Positions 33,659 through 42,521 of a stretch of 64,000 nt of DNA are shown piece by piece (position 1 is the first letter of the stretch; every line of letters starts with the position of its first letter). Origin of the DNA: JALOAT01 sp050179875. GTDB lineage: Bacteria; Pseudomonadota; Gammaproteobacteria; Thiohalomonadales; Thiohalomonadaceae. Made by a program: the position numbers and the translations under genes. The notes under the pieces are model-generated. The model made no database searches, was not told where the DNA came from, and saw only the letters and a list, made by a program, of their open reading frames with translations. The DNA lies in assembly GCA_050179875.1 (NCBI GenBank), contig JBFXES010000001.1:9900-73899 (forward strand), in the 5' to 3' direction.

Positions 33659-34597
33659 ATGTACGTGCCTGCCGCCTATCTGGGCGTCATCCTCATCTGG
33701 TCGACCACGCCACTCGCCATCAAGTGGAGCGCGATGGACGCCGGTTTCATTTTCGGCGTGACCGCGCGCATGGTCATCGGCGCAGTGCTCTGCTTCGTCA
33801 TGCTGCGCCTGCTGCGCGTGGAATTTCCGTGGGGACGGGAGGCGGTACGCGCCTACGCCGCCGCGGCCCTGGGCGTATTCGGTTCCATGATGTGCACCTA
33901 CTGGGGGGCGCAGTTCATCCCCTCGGGCTTCATTTCCGTGCTTTTCGGCCTGACGCCGTTCGCCACGGGCGTCATGGCGACCCTGTGGCTGGGCGACCCC
34001 TTCCCTTCGCCCGCGCGTCTCGCCGGCATCGGTCTCGGCATGCTGGGCCTGTGTTTCGTCTTCGGCGCCGGGCTGCGCCTGGAAGGTCAGGCCTGGTTGG
34101 GCGTCGCCGCGGTGCTGACGGCCTCGCTGTTGCATTCGGCCAGCGCGGTCGGCATCAAGCGTGCCGGTGCGCAACTTCATCCCGTGGCCCTCAATGCGGG
34201 GGCGCTGAGCATCGCCGTGCCGCTGTACGTCCTGACCTGGCTCGCGTTCGAGCGGCAATGGCCTGCGGAACTCTCCGCGCGGGCGCTGGGCGCCATCGCC
34301 TATCTGGGCGTGCTGGGCACCGCGCTCGGCTTCGTGTTGTATTTCTACGTGCTGAAGCACCTGAGCGCGGGCGTGATTGCCCTGATTACCCTGATATCGC
34401 CGGTGCTGGCCTTGTTGATCGGCAGCTGGCTCAACGACGAGGCCGTGGGCGCCATGGTGTGGGCGGGCACGGCATGCATCGTGGCCGGCCTGCTGCTTTA
34501 TCAATTCGGTGGGCGACGTTTACGCCTGCGCCACTGGCAATTCCCGGCCGGCAGACGCAAGAGTGCGTCTGCGGGCGGGAAGGTGATGCAGGAATAG
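33659..34597 (+). CDS. EamA/DMT-superfamily permease
   Basis: 312 residues, ten predicted helices as two EamA repeats (first GVILIWSTTPLAIKWSAMDAG, second begins near AVLTASLLHSASAVGIKR). Drug/metabolite transporter family; exports or imports small metabolites, substrate unknown. C-terminal basic tail RRLRLRHWQFPAGRRKS is cytoplasmic. Convergent with the next gene. Confidence 0.93.
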   Translation: MYVPAAYLGVILIWSTTPLAIKWSAMDAGFIFGVTARMVIGAVLCFVMLRLLRVEFPWGREAVRAYAAAALGVFGSMMCTYWGAQFIPSGFISVLFGLTPFATGVMATLWLGDPFPSPARLAGIGLGMLGLCFVFGAGLRLEGQAWLGVAAVLTASLLHSASAVGIKRAGAQLHPVALNAGALSIAVPLYVLTWLAFERQWPAELSARALGAIAYLGVLGTALGFVLYFYVLKHLSAGVIALITLISPVLALLIGSWLNDEAVGAMVWAGTACIVAGLLLYQFGGRRLRLRHWQFPAGRRKSASAGGKVMQE

Positions 34598-34603
34598 GCG
34601 CCC

Positions 34604-35380
34604 TCAGCGCGGCAGCCTGTCCAGCCAGTCGGCCACCACCTCTACCAGCGCGTCGCCATGCCGGCGCGCGTAATGGTCGGCGCCGGCGAGGACGTGCTGG
34701 CGTGAATAGGCGTTGCCGGCCTTGAGGATGGCTTCACGACGCTGCGCGGCGCCCGCCTTCACGGAGGGGTAGTCGTCGCTGCCAAGGATGTCGAGCACCG
34801 GGATGCGCAGGCGATCGAGCGGGAAGGGGCGGGGCATGGGCTGGCCGGCGTCGGTCGCGCCCATGCCGACGCCCACGAAGGCGCGGATGTGCGTCTCCCG
34901 GCCCTCGCCTTCCAGCCAGTGCATGGCCATGTGCACGCCGCAACTGTGCGCGACGATGACGGGCTTTGGAAAACCGGCCTGGGCCAGGTGGGCGAGCGCG
35001 GCCTCGATGCGGGGCGCGGCTTCGGGCAGCACGGGCAGGTAATCGTAGTAACTGGCGTCCTTCTCCAGCACCGGTAACTGGATGGCAAGGGTGTACCAGC
35101 CCTGGCGCGCCAGCCCGGTGCGCAGCGGATACACCACCGTTTCCCAGTCCGGATGCAGGCCGCGGCCGTGCAGGATCAGCGCCGCGCCTCGTGCGGGCGC
35201 GCCTTCAGGCGGCATGGCGATGGCGAAGAAACGGTGCCCTTCCGCCTCCAGGTGAATGACCTCGCCGTCCATGACCGCGTCCGCGACCTGCTCGGAGATG
35301 CGTGCTTCGCGTTCCAGATCGGCGGCGTGCGCGCCCCAGATCGCCGTCATCATCGACAGCGCGACGACAGTTTTTTTCAT
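34604..35380 (-). CDS. Exported DUF3530-type alpha/beta hydrolase
   Basis: 258 residues from ATG 35380. Signal peptide (about 1-20). VIVAHSCGVHMAM carries the nucleophile pattern (HSCG, a Gly-x-Ser/Cys-like turn), with ILGSDDYPSV and ADHYARRHG as likely acid and His. Matches the DUF3530 group. Substrate unknown, periplasmic. Confidence 0.82.
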   Translation of the reverse strand: MKKTVVALSMMTAIWGAHAADLEREARISEQVADAVMDGEVIHLEAEGHRFFAIAMPPEGAPARGAALILHGRGLHPDWETVVYPLRTGLARQGWYTLAIQLPVLEKDASYYDYLPVLPEAAPRIEAALAHLAQAGFPKPVIVAHSCGVHMAMHWLEGEGRETHIRAFVGVGMGATDAGQPMPRPFPLDRLRIPVLDILGSDDYPSVKAGAAQRREAILKAGNAYSRQHVLAGADHYARRHGDALVEVVADWLDRLPR

Positions 35381-35403
35381 GATGTCTCCCCCAATTCCCG
35401 TTC

Positions 35404-36186
35404 TCACCCGACGATGAACATCTCGTAGGTGGTCAGCATGATCTCTATCACGATGAGCAGCACGATATACCATTCCACGCGCAGGCTGCGCTTGCTTTGC
35501 AGCAGGTCGAGAAGGGTTTCGGCCGTGCGCGCGATGAGGGTGAGCTTGGCTTCGAGGGCGGCTTGGCGATCCGCGAGCTCGAATTCGTTGCTCAGGCGGT
35601 AATAGAGCCGCTCCAACTCGGGGTGCTCCCACAGCAACTCCGGCTTTTCCAGCACCGCCACGCGTCCCACGGTGCGGTGCTGCGTGAGCAGGCTGCCGCC
35701 GATGTACTGCACCAGGGATTTGGCCTCGCGGCGCGAGGTGCCCTTCTTTCGCAGCCGCTGCGCCAGCGGCTCGATGCGATCGAATACCTGGGATACGTCG
35801 GTTTCGCAATAGGACAGCACCGAGCTCTTGGCCAGCACGTCGGCGATCACCTGCATGCGCTCGACGGAAAGAGCCGCGAGGGTGATGACGCCTTCCTCCA
35901 CGCCTTCCCGGTTGCCGGCGCGTGCCTGGAGCAGGGCCTCCTCCAGCTCGGGCCTGTCGAAAGGCGCACTGATGAGCGGTTGCAGGCGTGCGAGGAAGCG
36001 GCGCTCCTCGTCGGCATCGACGCCGAACAGCACCACGGTGCCGTAGCGGAACAACACCGCATGTCCCGAGCCCACGCACAGCACCAGGGGGGAGCGCGCC
36101 AGCGCACCGGCGGTGTCGAGGGTGCGCAGGTCGAGGCGCTCGCCCAGGTACAGCGCACGCACCGGTGAAGGGCTGCCCGGGGCCAT
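35404..36186 (-). CDS. RMD1 (DUF155) family protein
   Basis: 260 residues from ATG 36186. AVLFRYGTVVLFGVDADEERRFLARL and DRIEPLAQRL...LLTQHRTVGRVAVLEKPELLW...FEL match the RMD1/YfeABCD-adjacent DUF155 family, with one C-terminal helix (about 238-258). Role unknown; eukaryotic relatives sit in mitochondria. Diverges from the CBS gene. Confidence 0.88.
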   Translation of the reverse strand: MAPGSPSPVRALYLGERLDLRTLDTAGALARSPLVLCVGSGHAVLFRYGTVVLFGVDADEERRFLARLQPLISAPFDRPELEEALLQARAGNREGVEEGVITLAALSVERMQVIADVLAKSSVLSYCETDVSQVFDRIEPLAQRLRKKGTSRREAKSLVQYIGGSLLTQHRTVGRVAVLEKPELLWEHPELERLYYRLSNEFELADRQAALEAKLTLIARTAETLLDLLQSKRSLRVEWYIVLLIVIEIMLTTYEMFIVG

Positions 36187-36255
36187 GTCGTTTATAGTTT
36201 CCCGTGGGGCGGCACCTCGCAGGGGCCGCCGATCATCGGCGAGGAGGTGACGCTC

Positions 36256-36705
36256 ATGTCCGTAGGCCAGTTTTGCAACCGAGAGGTGATCGTTGCCCGG
36301 CGCAGCGACCCCGTGCCCGATCTGGCGCGGCTCATGCGGGAGTACCACGTGGGCGATCTGGTCGTGGTGGAAAGCATAGACGCGCCGGTGCCGGTCGGCA
36401 TGGTGACGGATCGCGACCTGGTGGTGGAAGTGCTTGCTGCCGACATCGAACCCGCCTCGCTCACGGCGGGCGACATCATGAGCTACGACCTGCTCGTCGC
36501 CCGCGAAGGCGACAGCCTGTGCGATACGCTGAAACGCATGCGCGCGCGCGGCGTGCGACGGGTCCCCGTGGTGGATGACCAGCATGGGCGCCTGGTCGGC
36601 ATCATCACCGTGGACGACGTGCTGGAGGTGCTCGCCGATGAATTGTCCGCCCTGGCGCGCATCCCCGAGCGGGAGCGGGTGCACGAACAGGAAGCCCGTC
36701 CATGA
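36256..36705 (+). CDS. Tandem CBS-domain protein
   Basis: 149 residues from ATG 36256, eight bases after GAGGAGG; an in-frame GTG at 36247 lies within that site. Two CBS modules (about 5-65 and 75-135: MVTDRDLVVEV, HGRLVGIITVDDVLEV). Such stand-alone pairs bind adenosine nucleotides and regulate partner proteins. No partner is evident. Confidence 0.93.
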   Translation: MSVGQFCNREVIVARRSDPVPDLARLMREYHVGDLVVVESIDAPVPVGMVTDRDLVVEVLAADIEPASLTAGDIMSYDLLVAREGDSLCDTLKRMRARGVRRVPVVDDQHGRLVGIITVDDVLEVLADELSALARIPERERVHEQEARP

Positions 36706-36730
36706 AAAAAGGGGGCCGCGGGGCCCCCTT
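36705..36730. terminator. Bidirectional terminator between CBS and haem-protein genes
   Basis: AAGGGGGCC-GCGG-GGCCCCCTT stem (36709-36730) preceded by six A, so it ends the minus-strand haem-protein transcript with T tract and can also stop the CBS transcript. Confidence 0.85.
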
Positions 36731-36752
36731 GCCGTTCGGGTGCGAGCGGTGA

Positions 36753-37310
36753 CTACATCGGCTGGGTGATGGTGAACGCGCCGCGGATGTCGCCCGCCTG
36801 GAAACCGCGCGCCTGATCGGTCGGGTAGAGCCCGTCGAGCTTCGCCTTGACCGGCTCGGCGATGTCCGCGCCGTGGCACTTGAGGCAGGCCTCGCCCGTC
36901 GGGATGGCCTTCATGAAGCGGAATACCCGCTTGCCGTCCTGCTCCACCACTTCGGCGAAGTCCAGGCCATCCACGGCTTCGCCCTTGGCCTTGCGTTCCT
37001 CGAAGGACCTGAGGACCTTGGTCTCCCATGCGTCGGGGGCGTTCTTCGGGTTGCGCACCTTCAGCGAGGTGCGCGCCACGCGCCAGCCCGTCTTCTCGGA
37101 CTGAAGGTGGGCAATGTGGGGCGCCATGTTGCTGCATACATCGATGGCCTGCCCGGGCCCGCCTTCCTGCATGGCGCTTTCCAGCTCGGCCTTGAGATTG
37201 CCGGCGAATTCCTTGATGACGGCGGCACTGGCCTGCTTGCGGTCCTGCAGATCATCGGCCTGCGCGGCAAAGGGAATGCACACGGCGAAAATGGCAAACA
37301 GCTTTTTCAT
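36753..37310 (-). CDS. Tll0287-like/DUF3365 c-type haem protein
   Basis: 185 residues from ATG 37310, preceded by GGAA. Signal peptide to about residue 19 and a single haem c site C142-x-x-C145-H146 near the C-terminus, in GEACLKCHG. The rest (GQAIDVCSNMAPHIAHLQ, WRVARTSLKVRNPKNAPDAWE) matches DUF3365, a PAS-like haem-sensor/electron-transfer domain. No kinase or transducer attached, so likely a soluble periplasmic cytochrome. Confidence 0.92.
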   Translation of the reverse strand: MKKLFAIFAVCIPFAAQADDLQDRKQASAAVIKEFAGNLKAELESAMQEGGPGQAIDVCSNMAPHIAHLQSEKTGWRVARTSLKVRNPKNAPDAWETKVLRSFEERKAKGEAVDGLDFAEVVEQDGKRVFRFMKAIPTGEACLKCHGADIAEPVKAKLDGLYPTDQARGFQAGDIRGAFTITQPM

Positions 37311-37536
37311 TTCGGGTTCCTTCTCGATGGTCACGTGGTAAAGCCGCGGACGATAGGCTCCGTCCTTTGGCCCGTCTGTAACTTTAGTCACCGGCGCGGC
37401 GCCGGCCGGAGCGGAGGAAAAAAGGGAGAACCGTGTCACGAAGGGCCCGCGAGGCCGGGCTGTCACGGGATGTATCGCCGGGCACTTGCCGGTATGATTC
37501 CACCGTTCCGTCATTTACAAGAACCACAGGTGAACC

Positions 37537-38088
37537 ATGACAAGTACGTGCCGATCCGCGGCAGCCGTGCTGCTTGCCCTCGCGAGCGCCAGTGCCCTTG
37601 CGGACTCCCTCGACCTCAACCTGCATGACGAGGCCCTGCGGGCGACCTTCGCCCATGTCGTCCGGCCCGGCATGGAGTGGGACGTGGGTCATTACTACAA
37701 CGAGGACGACGTGACCGTGACGCACCTGGGCATGCACGTGTCCGGCGAAAACTGGAGCAAGGCAGGCACCTTCGACATCGGCCTGGGGGGCCGTTTGCTG
37801 CTGGTGCGCTCCGACGACGAGGATGCCAGTGCGCTCGCCTTCGGCGCCCGGGTGCGCTTCTCGCCGGCCCACCGCGTGGGCATCGGCGGTGAACTCTACT
37901 ACGCGCCCGACATCACTACCTTCGACGAGGCGACGCGCTACACCGAGGTCACGCTGCGGGCCGACTATCAGTTGCTGCCGCAGGCCTTCCTGTATGGGGG
38001 ATATCGCCTCATCGAAATGGATTTCGAAGACGTGGACGACGTGGAGATCGACGACAGCGTCCACCTGGGCATGAAGCTGCTCTGGTGA
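37537..38088 (+). CDS. YfaZ-family outer-membrane protein
   Basis: 183 residues. Signal peptide (about 1-22), then an even beta-strand pattern ending in YGGYRLIEMDFEDVDDVEIDDSVHLGMKLLW, with aromatic terminal residue as in small outer-membrane beta barrels. YfaZ family members are short barrels of unknown function. Ends in a strong terminator. Confidence 0.85.
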   Translation: MTSTCRSAAAVLLALASASALADSLDLNLHDEALRATFAHVVRPGMEWDVGHYYNEDDVTVTHLGMHVSGENWSKAGTFDIGLGGRLLLVRSDDEDASALAFGARVRFSPAHRVGIGGELYYAPDITTFDEATRYTEVTLRADYQLLPQAFLYGGYRLIEMDFEDVDDVEIDDSVHLGMKLLW

Positions 38089-38122
38089 AAAAAAAAGGCC
38101 GGGAAAACCCGGCCTTTTTTTT
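38088..38122. terminator. Bidirectional rho-independent terminator
   Basis: GGCCGGG-AAAA-CCCGGCC (38097-38114), flanked by nine A and eight T. Shared by the YfaZ and HU genes, which converge here. Confidence 0.95.
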
Positions 38123-38136
38123 GCTCCTGCGGAGAC

Positions 38137-38571
38137 TTACTTGTTCGCGCTGTCCTTGAGGCTCTTCAGCGCGCTGACCTTCACCACCTCACGGGCGGGC
38201 TTGGCCTTGACCGTGATTTCCTGGCCGGTGAAGGGCGAAATCATCTTGCGGGCCTTGGTGGCGGGCTTGCGCACGCGGCGGATCTTCACGCCGACTTCGG
38301 GAACGCTGAACTCGCCCGAACCCTTCTTCTTCATGTGACGCTGCACCAGGTTGCCCAGGGAGGCGAATACGGCGACAACGTCCTTGCGGGCCAGGCCGGT
38401 CTCTTCCGCGATGGTGGAGAGGATCTGGCTCTTGGTCTGCTTCTCGGTGATGGGGGTGGTCTTGGGGGCGACCGGAGCGGCCTTCTTTACGGCCTGCTTC
38501 GGAGCGGTCTTCTTGGCGGCTGCAGCGGGCTTCTTGGCGGCAGGTTTTTTCGCGGTCTTCTTAACGGCCAT
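38137..38571 (-). CDS. HU-family DNA-binding protein with a Lys/Ala-rich N-terminal tail
   Basis: 144 residues from ATG 38571. Residues 1-50 are Lys/Ala/Pro repeats (KKTAKKPAAKKPAAAAKK) like histone H1 tails; residues about 55-144 are an HU/IHF fold (TKSQILSTIAEETGLARKDV, GEFSVPEVGVKIRRVRKPATKAR, PFTGQEITVKAKPAREV). Bends and compacts DNA. The tail is unusual compared with standard 90-residue HU. Confidence 0.92.
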   Translation of the reverse strand: MAVKKTAKKPAAKKPAAAAKKTAPKQAVKKAAPVAPKTTPITEKQTKSQILSTIAEETGLARKDVVAVFASLGNLVQRHMKKKGSGEFSVPEVGVKIRRVRKPATKARKMISPFTGQEITVKAKPAREVVKVSALKSLKDSANK

Positions 38572-38759
38572 CGATTGTTTCTCCCTATGTGTATTGTGTT
38601 CGCGCAGCACGACGTGGCGCGTCGGCGGCTAGATTGTGAAGACAGTTTTGGCAAAAGACAAGCGGCGATCCAGGCCCCAAACGCCCTTTTTTTCAGCAAA
38701 AATGCACCTCGGGACGGGGCGGCGGCGCCCCGGTGCAAACCAGCGGGAGCGGGAAAGGC

Positions 38760-39167
38760 ATGATTGAGGAAGTGACGGTCAGGGTCAGCGGGCAGGGACT
38801 GCACGAGGTGACGGACGCAGTGCGGCGCGTGGTACGGTCCGCCAAGGTGGAGGAGGGCCTGTGCACGGTCTTCATCCGGCACACCTCGGCGAGCCTGCTG
38901 ATCCAGGAAAATGCAGATCCTTCGGCGCGCAGGGACCTGGAGGCATGGCTGAATCGCCTCGTCCCGGAACACGATCCGCTCTACACGCACACGCTGGAAG
39001 GGCCCGACGACATGCCGTCCCACATCAAGGCGGCGCTCACTGCCGCAAGCCTGTCCATCCCCGTGATGCGGGGCGAGCTGGCGCTCGGTACCTGGCAGGG
39101 CATTTACCTGTGGGAGCACCGGCGGCACGCGGGCGTGCGACACCTGATCGTGCACGTCACCGGCTGA
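38760..39167 (+). CDS. yjbQ: YjbQ/UPF0047 family protein
   Basis: 135 residues from ATG 38760. GLCTVFIRHTSASLLIQENADPSARRDLEAWL, DMPSHIKAAL and GTWQGIYLWEHR are UPF0047 signatures; conserved His residues bind a metal. Members show secondary thiamine-phosphate synthase activity in vitro, but the physiological role is uncertain. Divergent from HU. Confidence 0.95.
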   Translation: MIEEVTVRVSGQGLHEVTDAVRRVVRSAKVEEGLCTVFIRHTSASLLIQENADPSARRDLEAWLNRLVPEHDPLYTHTLEGPDDMPSHIKAALTAASLSIPVMRGELALGTWQGIYLWEHRRHAGVRHLIVHVTG

Positions 39168-39280
39168 ACGTTCTCCCCGCAGCCGAGGCCCTTCGAGGGG
39201 AGGAACAATCCGACAAGGCGGCAGCGACACGCGGTGGCACGCCGCCTTGCGGGCGGTCGGATCCAGACCACCGCTCGCCC

Positions 39281-39700
39281 TCAGTGAACCGCGCCGCGCG
39301 CAGTATTCGGTGAGGTGATCGGCGCTGGCGAGGCGTGGCGCATGACCATGCGCCAGCCGTCGCGGTCGCGACGATAGACGTTGGTGGCGAGGATCTGCAG
39401 GGGCTCGGCCTTGCCGTCGGGAAACAGGATGTTTTCCAGCACCAGGTGCACCGTGAGCGCGCCCTGTTCCAGCACGCGCCGCTCACTGAGGTGGAAGGCC
39501 AGTCGCTCGGAGTCGGCGAACATTTCGCGCCAGCCGTCGTGCACGCCAGCGCCACGCAGCCGGGCGCCGAGGGGATGGATGCATTCGATGTCGTCCCCTT
39601 GCGCCCATACCTCGCGCATGGCCTCGGCATCCGCGCGCTCGAACGCGGCGTAGAAGGCCTCCTCGGCGGCGAGGGGCGTTGCATAGCCTGATTTTTTCAA
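39281..39700 (-). CDS. SnoaL-like/NTF2-fold protein, probable TTG start
   Basis: About 139 residues. The best start is TTG at 39700, six bases after GGAG; the frame is open further with no ATG at a suitable place. AAEEAFYAAFERADAEAMREVWAQGDDIECIHPLG and WRMVMRHASPAP match the SnoaL-like/ketosteroid-isomerase-like fold. Possibly a ligand-binding or small catalytic protein. A second NTF2-fold gene at 21063 is frameshifted. Confidence 0.78.
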   Translation of the reverse strand: MKKSGYATPLAAEEAFYAAFERADAEAMREVWAQGDDIECIHPLGARLRGAGVHDGWREMFADSERLAFHLSERRVLEQGALTVHLVLENILFPDGKAEPLQILATNVYRRDRDGWRMVMRHASPAPITSPNTARGAVH

Positions 39701-39796
39701 GGTCTGCTCCAGCCTTTCTGCGTTGCCGCTAATGATATATGGTATTTCGCCCGTTGCTCGTGCTGCGGTCCCTTCCCTCTTTCTTCCGGGTGATCC

Positions 39797-40708
39797 GTGT
39801 TCGACGTGATTGTGCAGGCCGCCGGCCTGATTCTGTGCGGCGTCTTCTGGCGTGCGTTCGCGCCCCTTGGTCTCGAGGCGGATGGACTGCGCCGCCATCT
39901 CACCGGACTGGTCTACGCACTGCTGCTGCCCGCCCTGGTGTTGAGTGTGCTGTGGCGCGCGCCCATGGGCGCCGACACCCTGCGCATCGCCGCGGTCGCC
40001 GCCGTCGGTGTGACCAGCGGGCTGGCGCTGGCATGGCTCTGGTTCAGGCGTGTGCGGGTGTCGCGCGCGGGCATGGGCGCCATGCTGCTCGCGGCCGCCT
40101 TCCCCAATGCCACCTACATGGGGCTGCCCGTGCTCGAAGCGGCGCTGGGGCCGTGGGCGCGCTCGGTGGCCATACAGTACGACCTGTTCGCCTGCACGCC
40201 GCTGTTGCTCAGCATCGGCATGTACGTGGCCGCCCATTACGGTACGAGCGGGGAGCGCGTGCATCCCATCCTGTCCCTGCTCAGGGTGCCGCCGTTGTGG
40301 GCCGCCATCGCGGCCGTGGCGCTCAATGCAGGGCAGGTGCCACAACCCGCCATCCTCGGCGGCGCGCTGGACATGCTGGGGGGAGCGGTGGTGCCGCTCA
40401 TGCTATTTTCGCTCGGCCTCGGGCTGCAATGGTCCGGCGGTTGGTGGTCACGCCTTTCCACGGTGGCGCCGGTCGTGGTGATCCAGTTGGCGCTGGTGCC
40501 CCTCATCGCGTGGGGCGCCGCCATCGGTCTCGGTCTTTCCGGTGATCTGCGCGTCGCCGTGGTGCTGGAGGCCGCCATGCCGAGCATGGTGTTGGGCATC
40601 GTGATCTGCGATCGCTTCGGGCTCGATACGGCTTCCTATGCCATGGCGGTGACGCTCACCACCGCCCTGAGCCTGATCACGCTGCCCGCCTGGTTCGAGC
40701 TCCCATGA
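39797..40708 (+). CDS. AEC-family transporter
   Basis: 303 residues from GTG 39797. About ten helices; FPNATYMGLPVLEAALG in the fourth and AMPSMVLGIVICDRFGLDT near the end are AEC (auxin efflux carrier) signatures. Members export malonate, auxin-like or amino-acid anions. Substrate unknown. Confidence 0.9.
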   Translation: MFDVIVQAAGLILCGVFWRAFAPLGLEADGLRRHLTGLVYALLLPALVLSVLWRAPMGADTLRIAAVAAVGVTSGLALAWLWFRRVRVSRAGMGAMLLAAAFPNATYMGLPVLEAALGPWARSVAIQYDLFACTPLLLSIGMYVAAHYGTSGERVHPILSLLRVPPLWAAIAAVALNAGQVPQPAILGGALDMLGGAVVPLMLFSLGLGLQWSGGWWSRLSTVAPVVVIQLALVPLIAWGAAIGLGLSGDLRVAVVLEAAMPSMVLGIVICDRFGLDTASYAMAVTLTTALSLITLPAWFELP

Positions 40709-40850
40709 TTCGTTAGTCCGTCCTGAAGAAACCCGCGAGGGGGACCCAGAACGCCGGGAGCGGCGCGTGTAACTACCGGGGCTGCGGAGATTTTTTTTTC
40801 GGGACGCGTGTTATCATGACGGCGCTTCATTTTCCATAGGGGGAATTCGG

Positions 40851-41381
40851 ATGTTCCGCACCGCCATGTTCGCAATGCTGGCAGCCCTGGTCGTCCTGCC
40901 GGCCTTGGCAGAGACGGCCTATGTGGATGACACGCTGCGCGTCGGCGTGCGCCGCAATGCGAACAGTTCGGAAACCCCGCTTACCGTGGTGACCTCGGGC
41001 GCCCGTCTGGAAGTGCTGGAGCGCGGCGAGCGCTATTGGCGCGTGCGCACCGACGACGGCGTGGAAGGCTGGGTCGCTGCGTCCTATGTCACCACGCATC
41101 CGCCTGCACGTGCGCAACTCGAGGAGCTGCAGGCCGAGAATGCGCGGCTGAAGGCCGAGTTGCAGGCCCGGGCCGCGGATGAAAATCTCGCCGCCGATTT
41201 CGCTGCGCTGCAGCAGCAGTATCAGCAGTAGCAGGAGCAATTGGCGGCACAGATGCAGCCTTCCAACCTCGGCTGGATCACGGCGGCGCTGCTCATCGCC
41301 TTGCTCGTGGTCGGCTTCCTCCTCGGCAAGCGCCACGAGCGTGACCGCGTGGTGCGCCGCTTCAACGGCCTCGAACTCTGA
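40851..41381 (+). pseudogene. TIGR04211-type SH3 domain membrane protein with in-frame amber stop
   Basis: Signal peptide (about 1-20), bacterial SH3 domain (YVDDTLRVGVRRNANSSETPLTVV...VEGWVAASYV), coiled coil (LEELQAENARLKAELQ), then TAG at 41229-41231. The same frame continues after it as QEQLAAQMQPSNLGWITAALLIALLVVGFLLGKRHERDR to a TGA at 41381, giving the C-terminal membrane helix expected for this family. The amber sits in a CAG-rich stretch and equals one C-to-T change. Truncated product (126 residues) would lack its anchor. Confidence 0.9.
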
Positions 41382-41387
41382 TCCGGT

Positions 41388-42041
41388 TCAACCGAACACC
41401 CGGCCCGCGTGGCCGCCGTGCTGGCGGATGTAATCACGCAGCCGCTCCGCGAAATCCTCCACCACCGAGCCTCTGACCGACGGTCGTTCCAGCAAGGCCT
41501 CCTGCCAGGCCTGCAGCCTTTCCAGGCCATCCAGCAGCCCAAGTCCGTGCCATTGCTCCATGAGGTCGAGGCGCTGGAAGAAGGGTGCGAAAGCCGCGTC
41601 CACCAGGGCGAACCCGCTGCCGTTGAAAAACGGTCCGCGCACGTGCGGTTCCAGGCGTCGCAGATCCCCGGCCAGCGCGGCGCGATGGCGCTCGAATTCC
41701 GCTTCGTCGCCCGCGGTGCTGAGGCGGTATTGGCTGCCCAGCAGGTTGGAGGCGTATTCCGTCCAGGCGCGATTCTTGGCGCGCAACAGGGGATCGGCCG
41801 GATGCAGCGACGGCGGGTTGGTTTCGTCCAGGTATTCCATGATCACCGCCGACTCGAACAACACCTCGTCCCCCACGCGCAGCAGCGGCACCTTGCCCAT
41901 GGGCGAGATCGCCCGGAACCATGCGGGCGGGTCGGCCAGATCGATGTAGGTGATGTCGAAGTCGACCTGTTTCTCGCGCAGCACGATGACCGAGCGCTGC
42001 ACGAAGGGGCACAGTACAAAACTGACGAGTTCCGGTTTCAT
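41388..42041 (-). CDS. Stringent starvation protein A-like glutathione S-transferase family protein
   Basis: 217 residues from ATG 42041. Thioredoxin-like N-domain with LCPFVQRSVIVLREKQVDF (residues 10-28), then the glutathione-site GKVPLLRVGDEVLFESAVIMEYL, and a helical C-domain. Resembles both SspA and omega-class GSTs; the CPF motif keeps a Cys where GST uses it for catalysis. Six bases from the HIT gene stop, same strand. Confidence 0.85.
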   Translation of the reverse strand: MKPELVSFVLCPFVQRSVIVLREKQVDFDITYIDLADPPAWFRAISPMGKVPLLRVGDEVLFESAVIMEYLDETNPPSLHPADPLLRAKNRAWTEYASNLLGSQYRLSTAGDEAEFERHRAALAGDLRRLEPHVRGPFFNGSGFALVDAAFAPFFQRLDLMEQWHGLGLLDGLERLQAWQEALLERPSVRGSVVEDFAERLRDYIRQHGGHAGRVFG

Positions 42042-42046
42042 GGCGT

Positions 42047-42388
42047 TTACCCCGGCGGCCAGGCGAGATAACGGCCGGCGAGCACATGCAGGTGCATGTG
42101 GAACACGGTCTGGCCCGCGTCCTGGTTGGTATTCATCACCAGTCTGAAGCCGTTCTCTGCAAAGCCCTGCTCGGCGGCCAGGCGCCTGGCCGTGAGCAGC
42201 AGTTTCCCCGCGAGGGCGGCGTCGGTGTCCGCGAGCCCGTTTGCCGAGGCGATATGCTTGCGGGGGATGACCAGCAGGTGCACGGGCGCCACCGGATTGA
42301 TGTCCTTGAAGGCGACCACGTCCTCGTCTTCGTACACGATGTTGGCGGGCAGGGCGCCGTCGGCAATGCTGCAAAAGATGCAGTCCAT
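42047..42388 (-). CDS. hinT: HIT family hydrolase (HinT)
   Basis: 113 residues from ATG 42388. MDCIFCSIADGALPANIVYEDEDVVAF start and FHMHLHVL triad (H97, H99, H101) are classical HinT. Hydrolyses adenosine phosphoramidates. Heads a two-gene operon with the SspA-like gene. Confidence 0.95.
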   Translation of the reverse strand: MDCIFCSIADGALPANIVYEDEDVVAFKDINPVAPVHLLVIPRKHIASANGLADTDAALAGKLLLTARRLAAEQGFAENGFRLVMNTNQDAGQTVFHMHLHVLAGRYLAWPPG

Positions 42389-42521
42389 GGATTCTCCTCT
42401 TCTGGTGCTTGCAGGCATGGCTTGCGGCGCAGCCGTGGGAAATTGGTTTCCTCTTTCGCGCCCGGGGACGGGTAAAATGCGCCTCCCCCAGTGAACGCCA
42501 CAAGCCGGATAACCTTACTTC

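Noticed and set aside
37311..37420. A second riboswitch before the haem-protein gene, and a TAAAGTT sigma-28-like -35
   Set aside because: No GCAAAGCC or other GEMM core is present, and no GCCGATAA element lies 11 bases from TAAAGTT.
39157..39684. ATG-started frame MQRPSPPRR... over the NTF2-like gene
   Set aside because: Composition is Arg/Ser/Pro noise. The alternate frame from TTG 39700 gives a recognisable fold.
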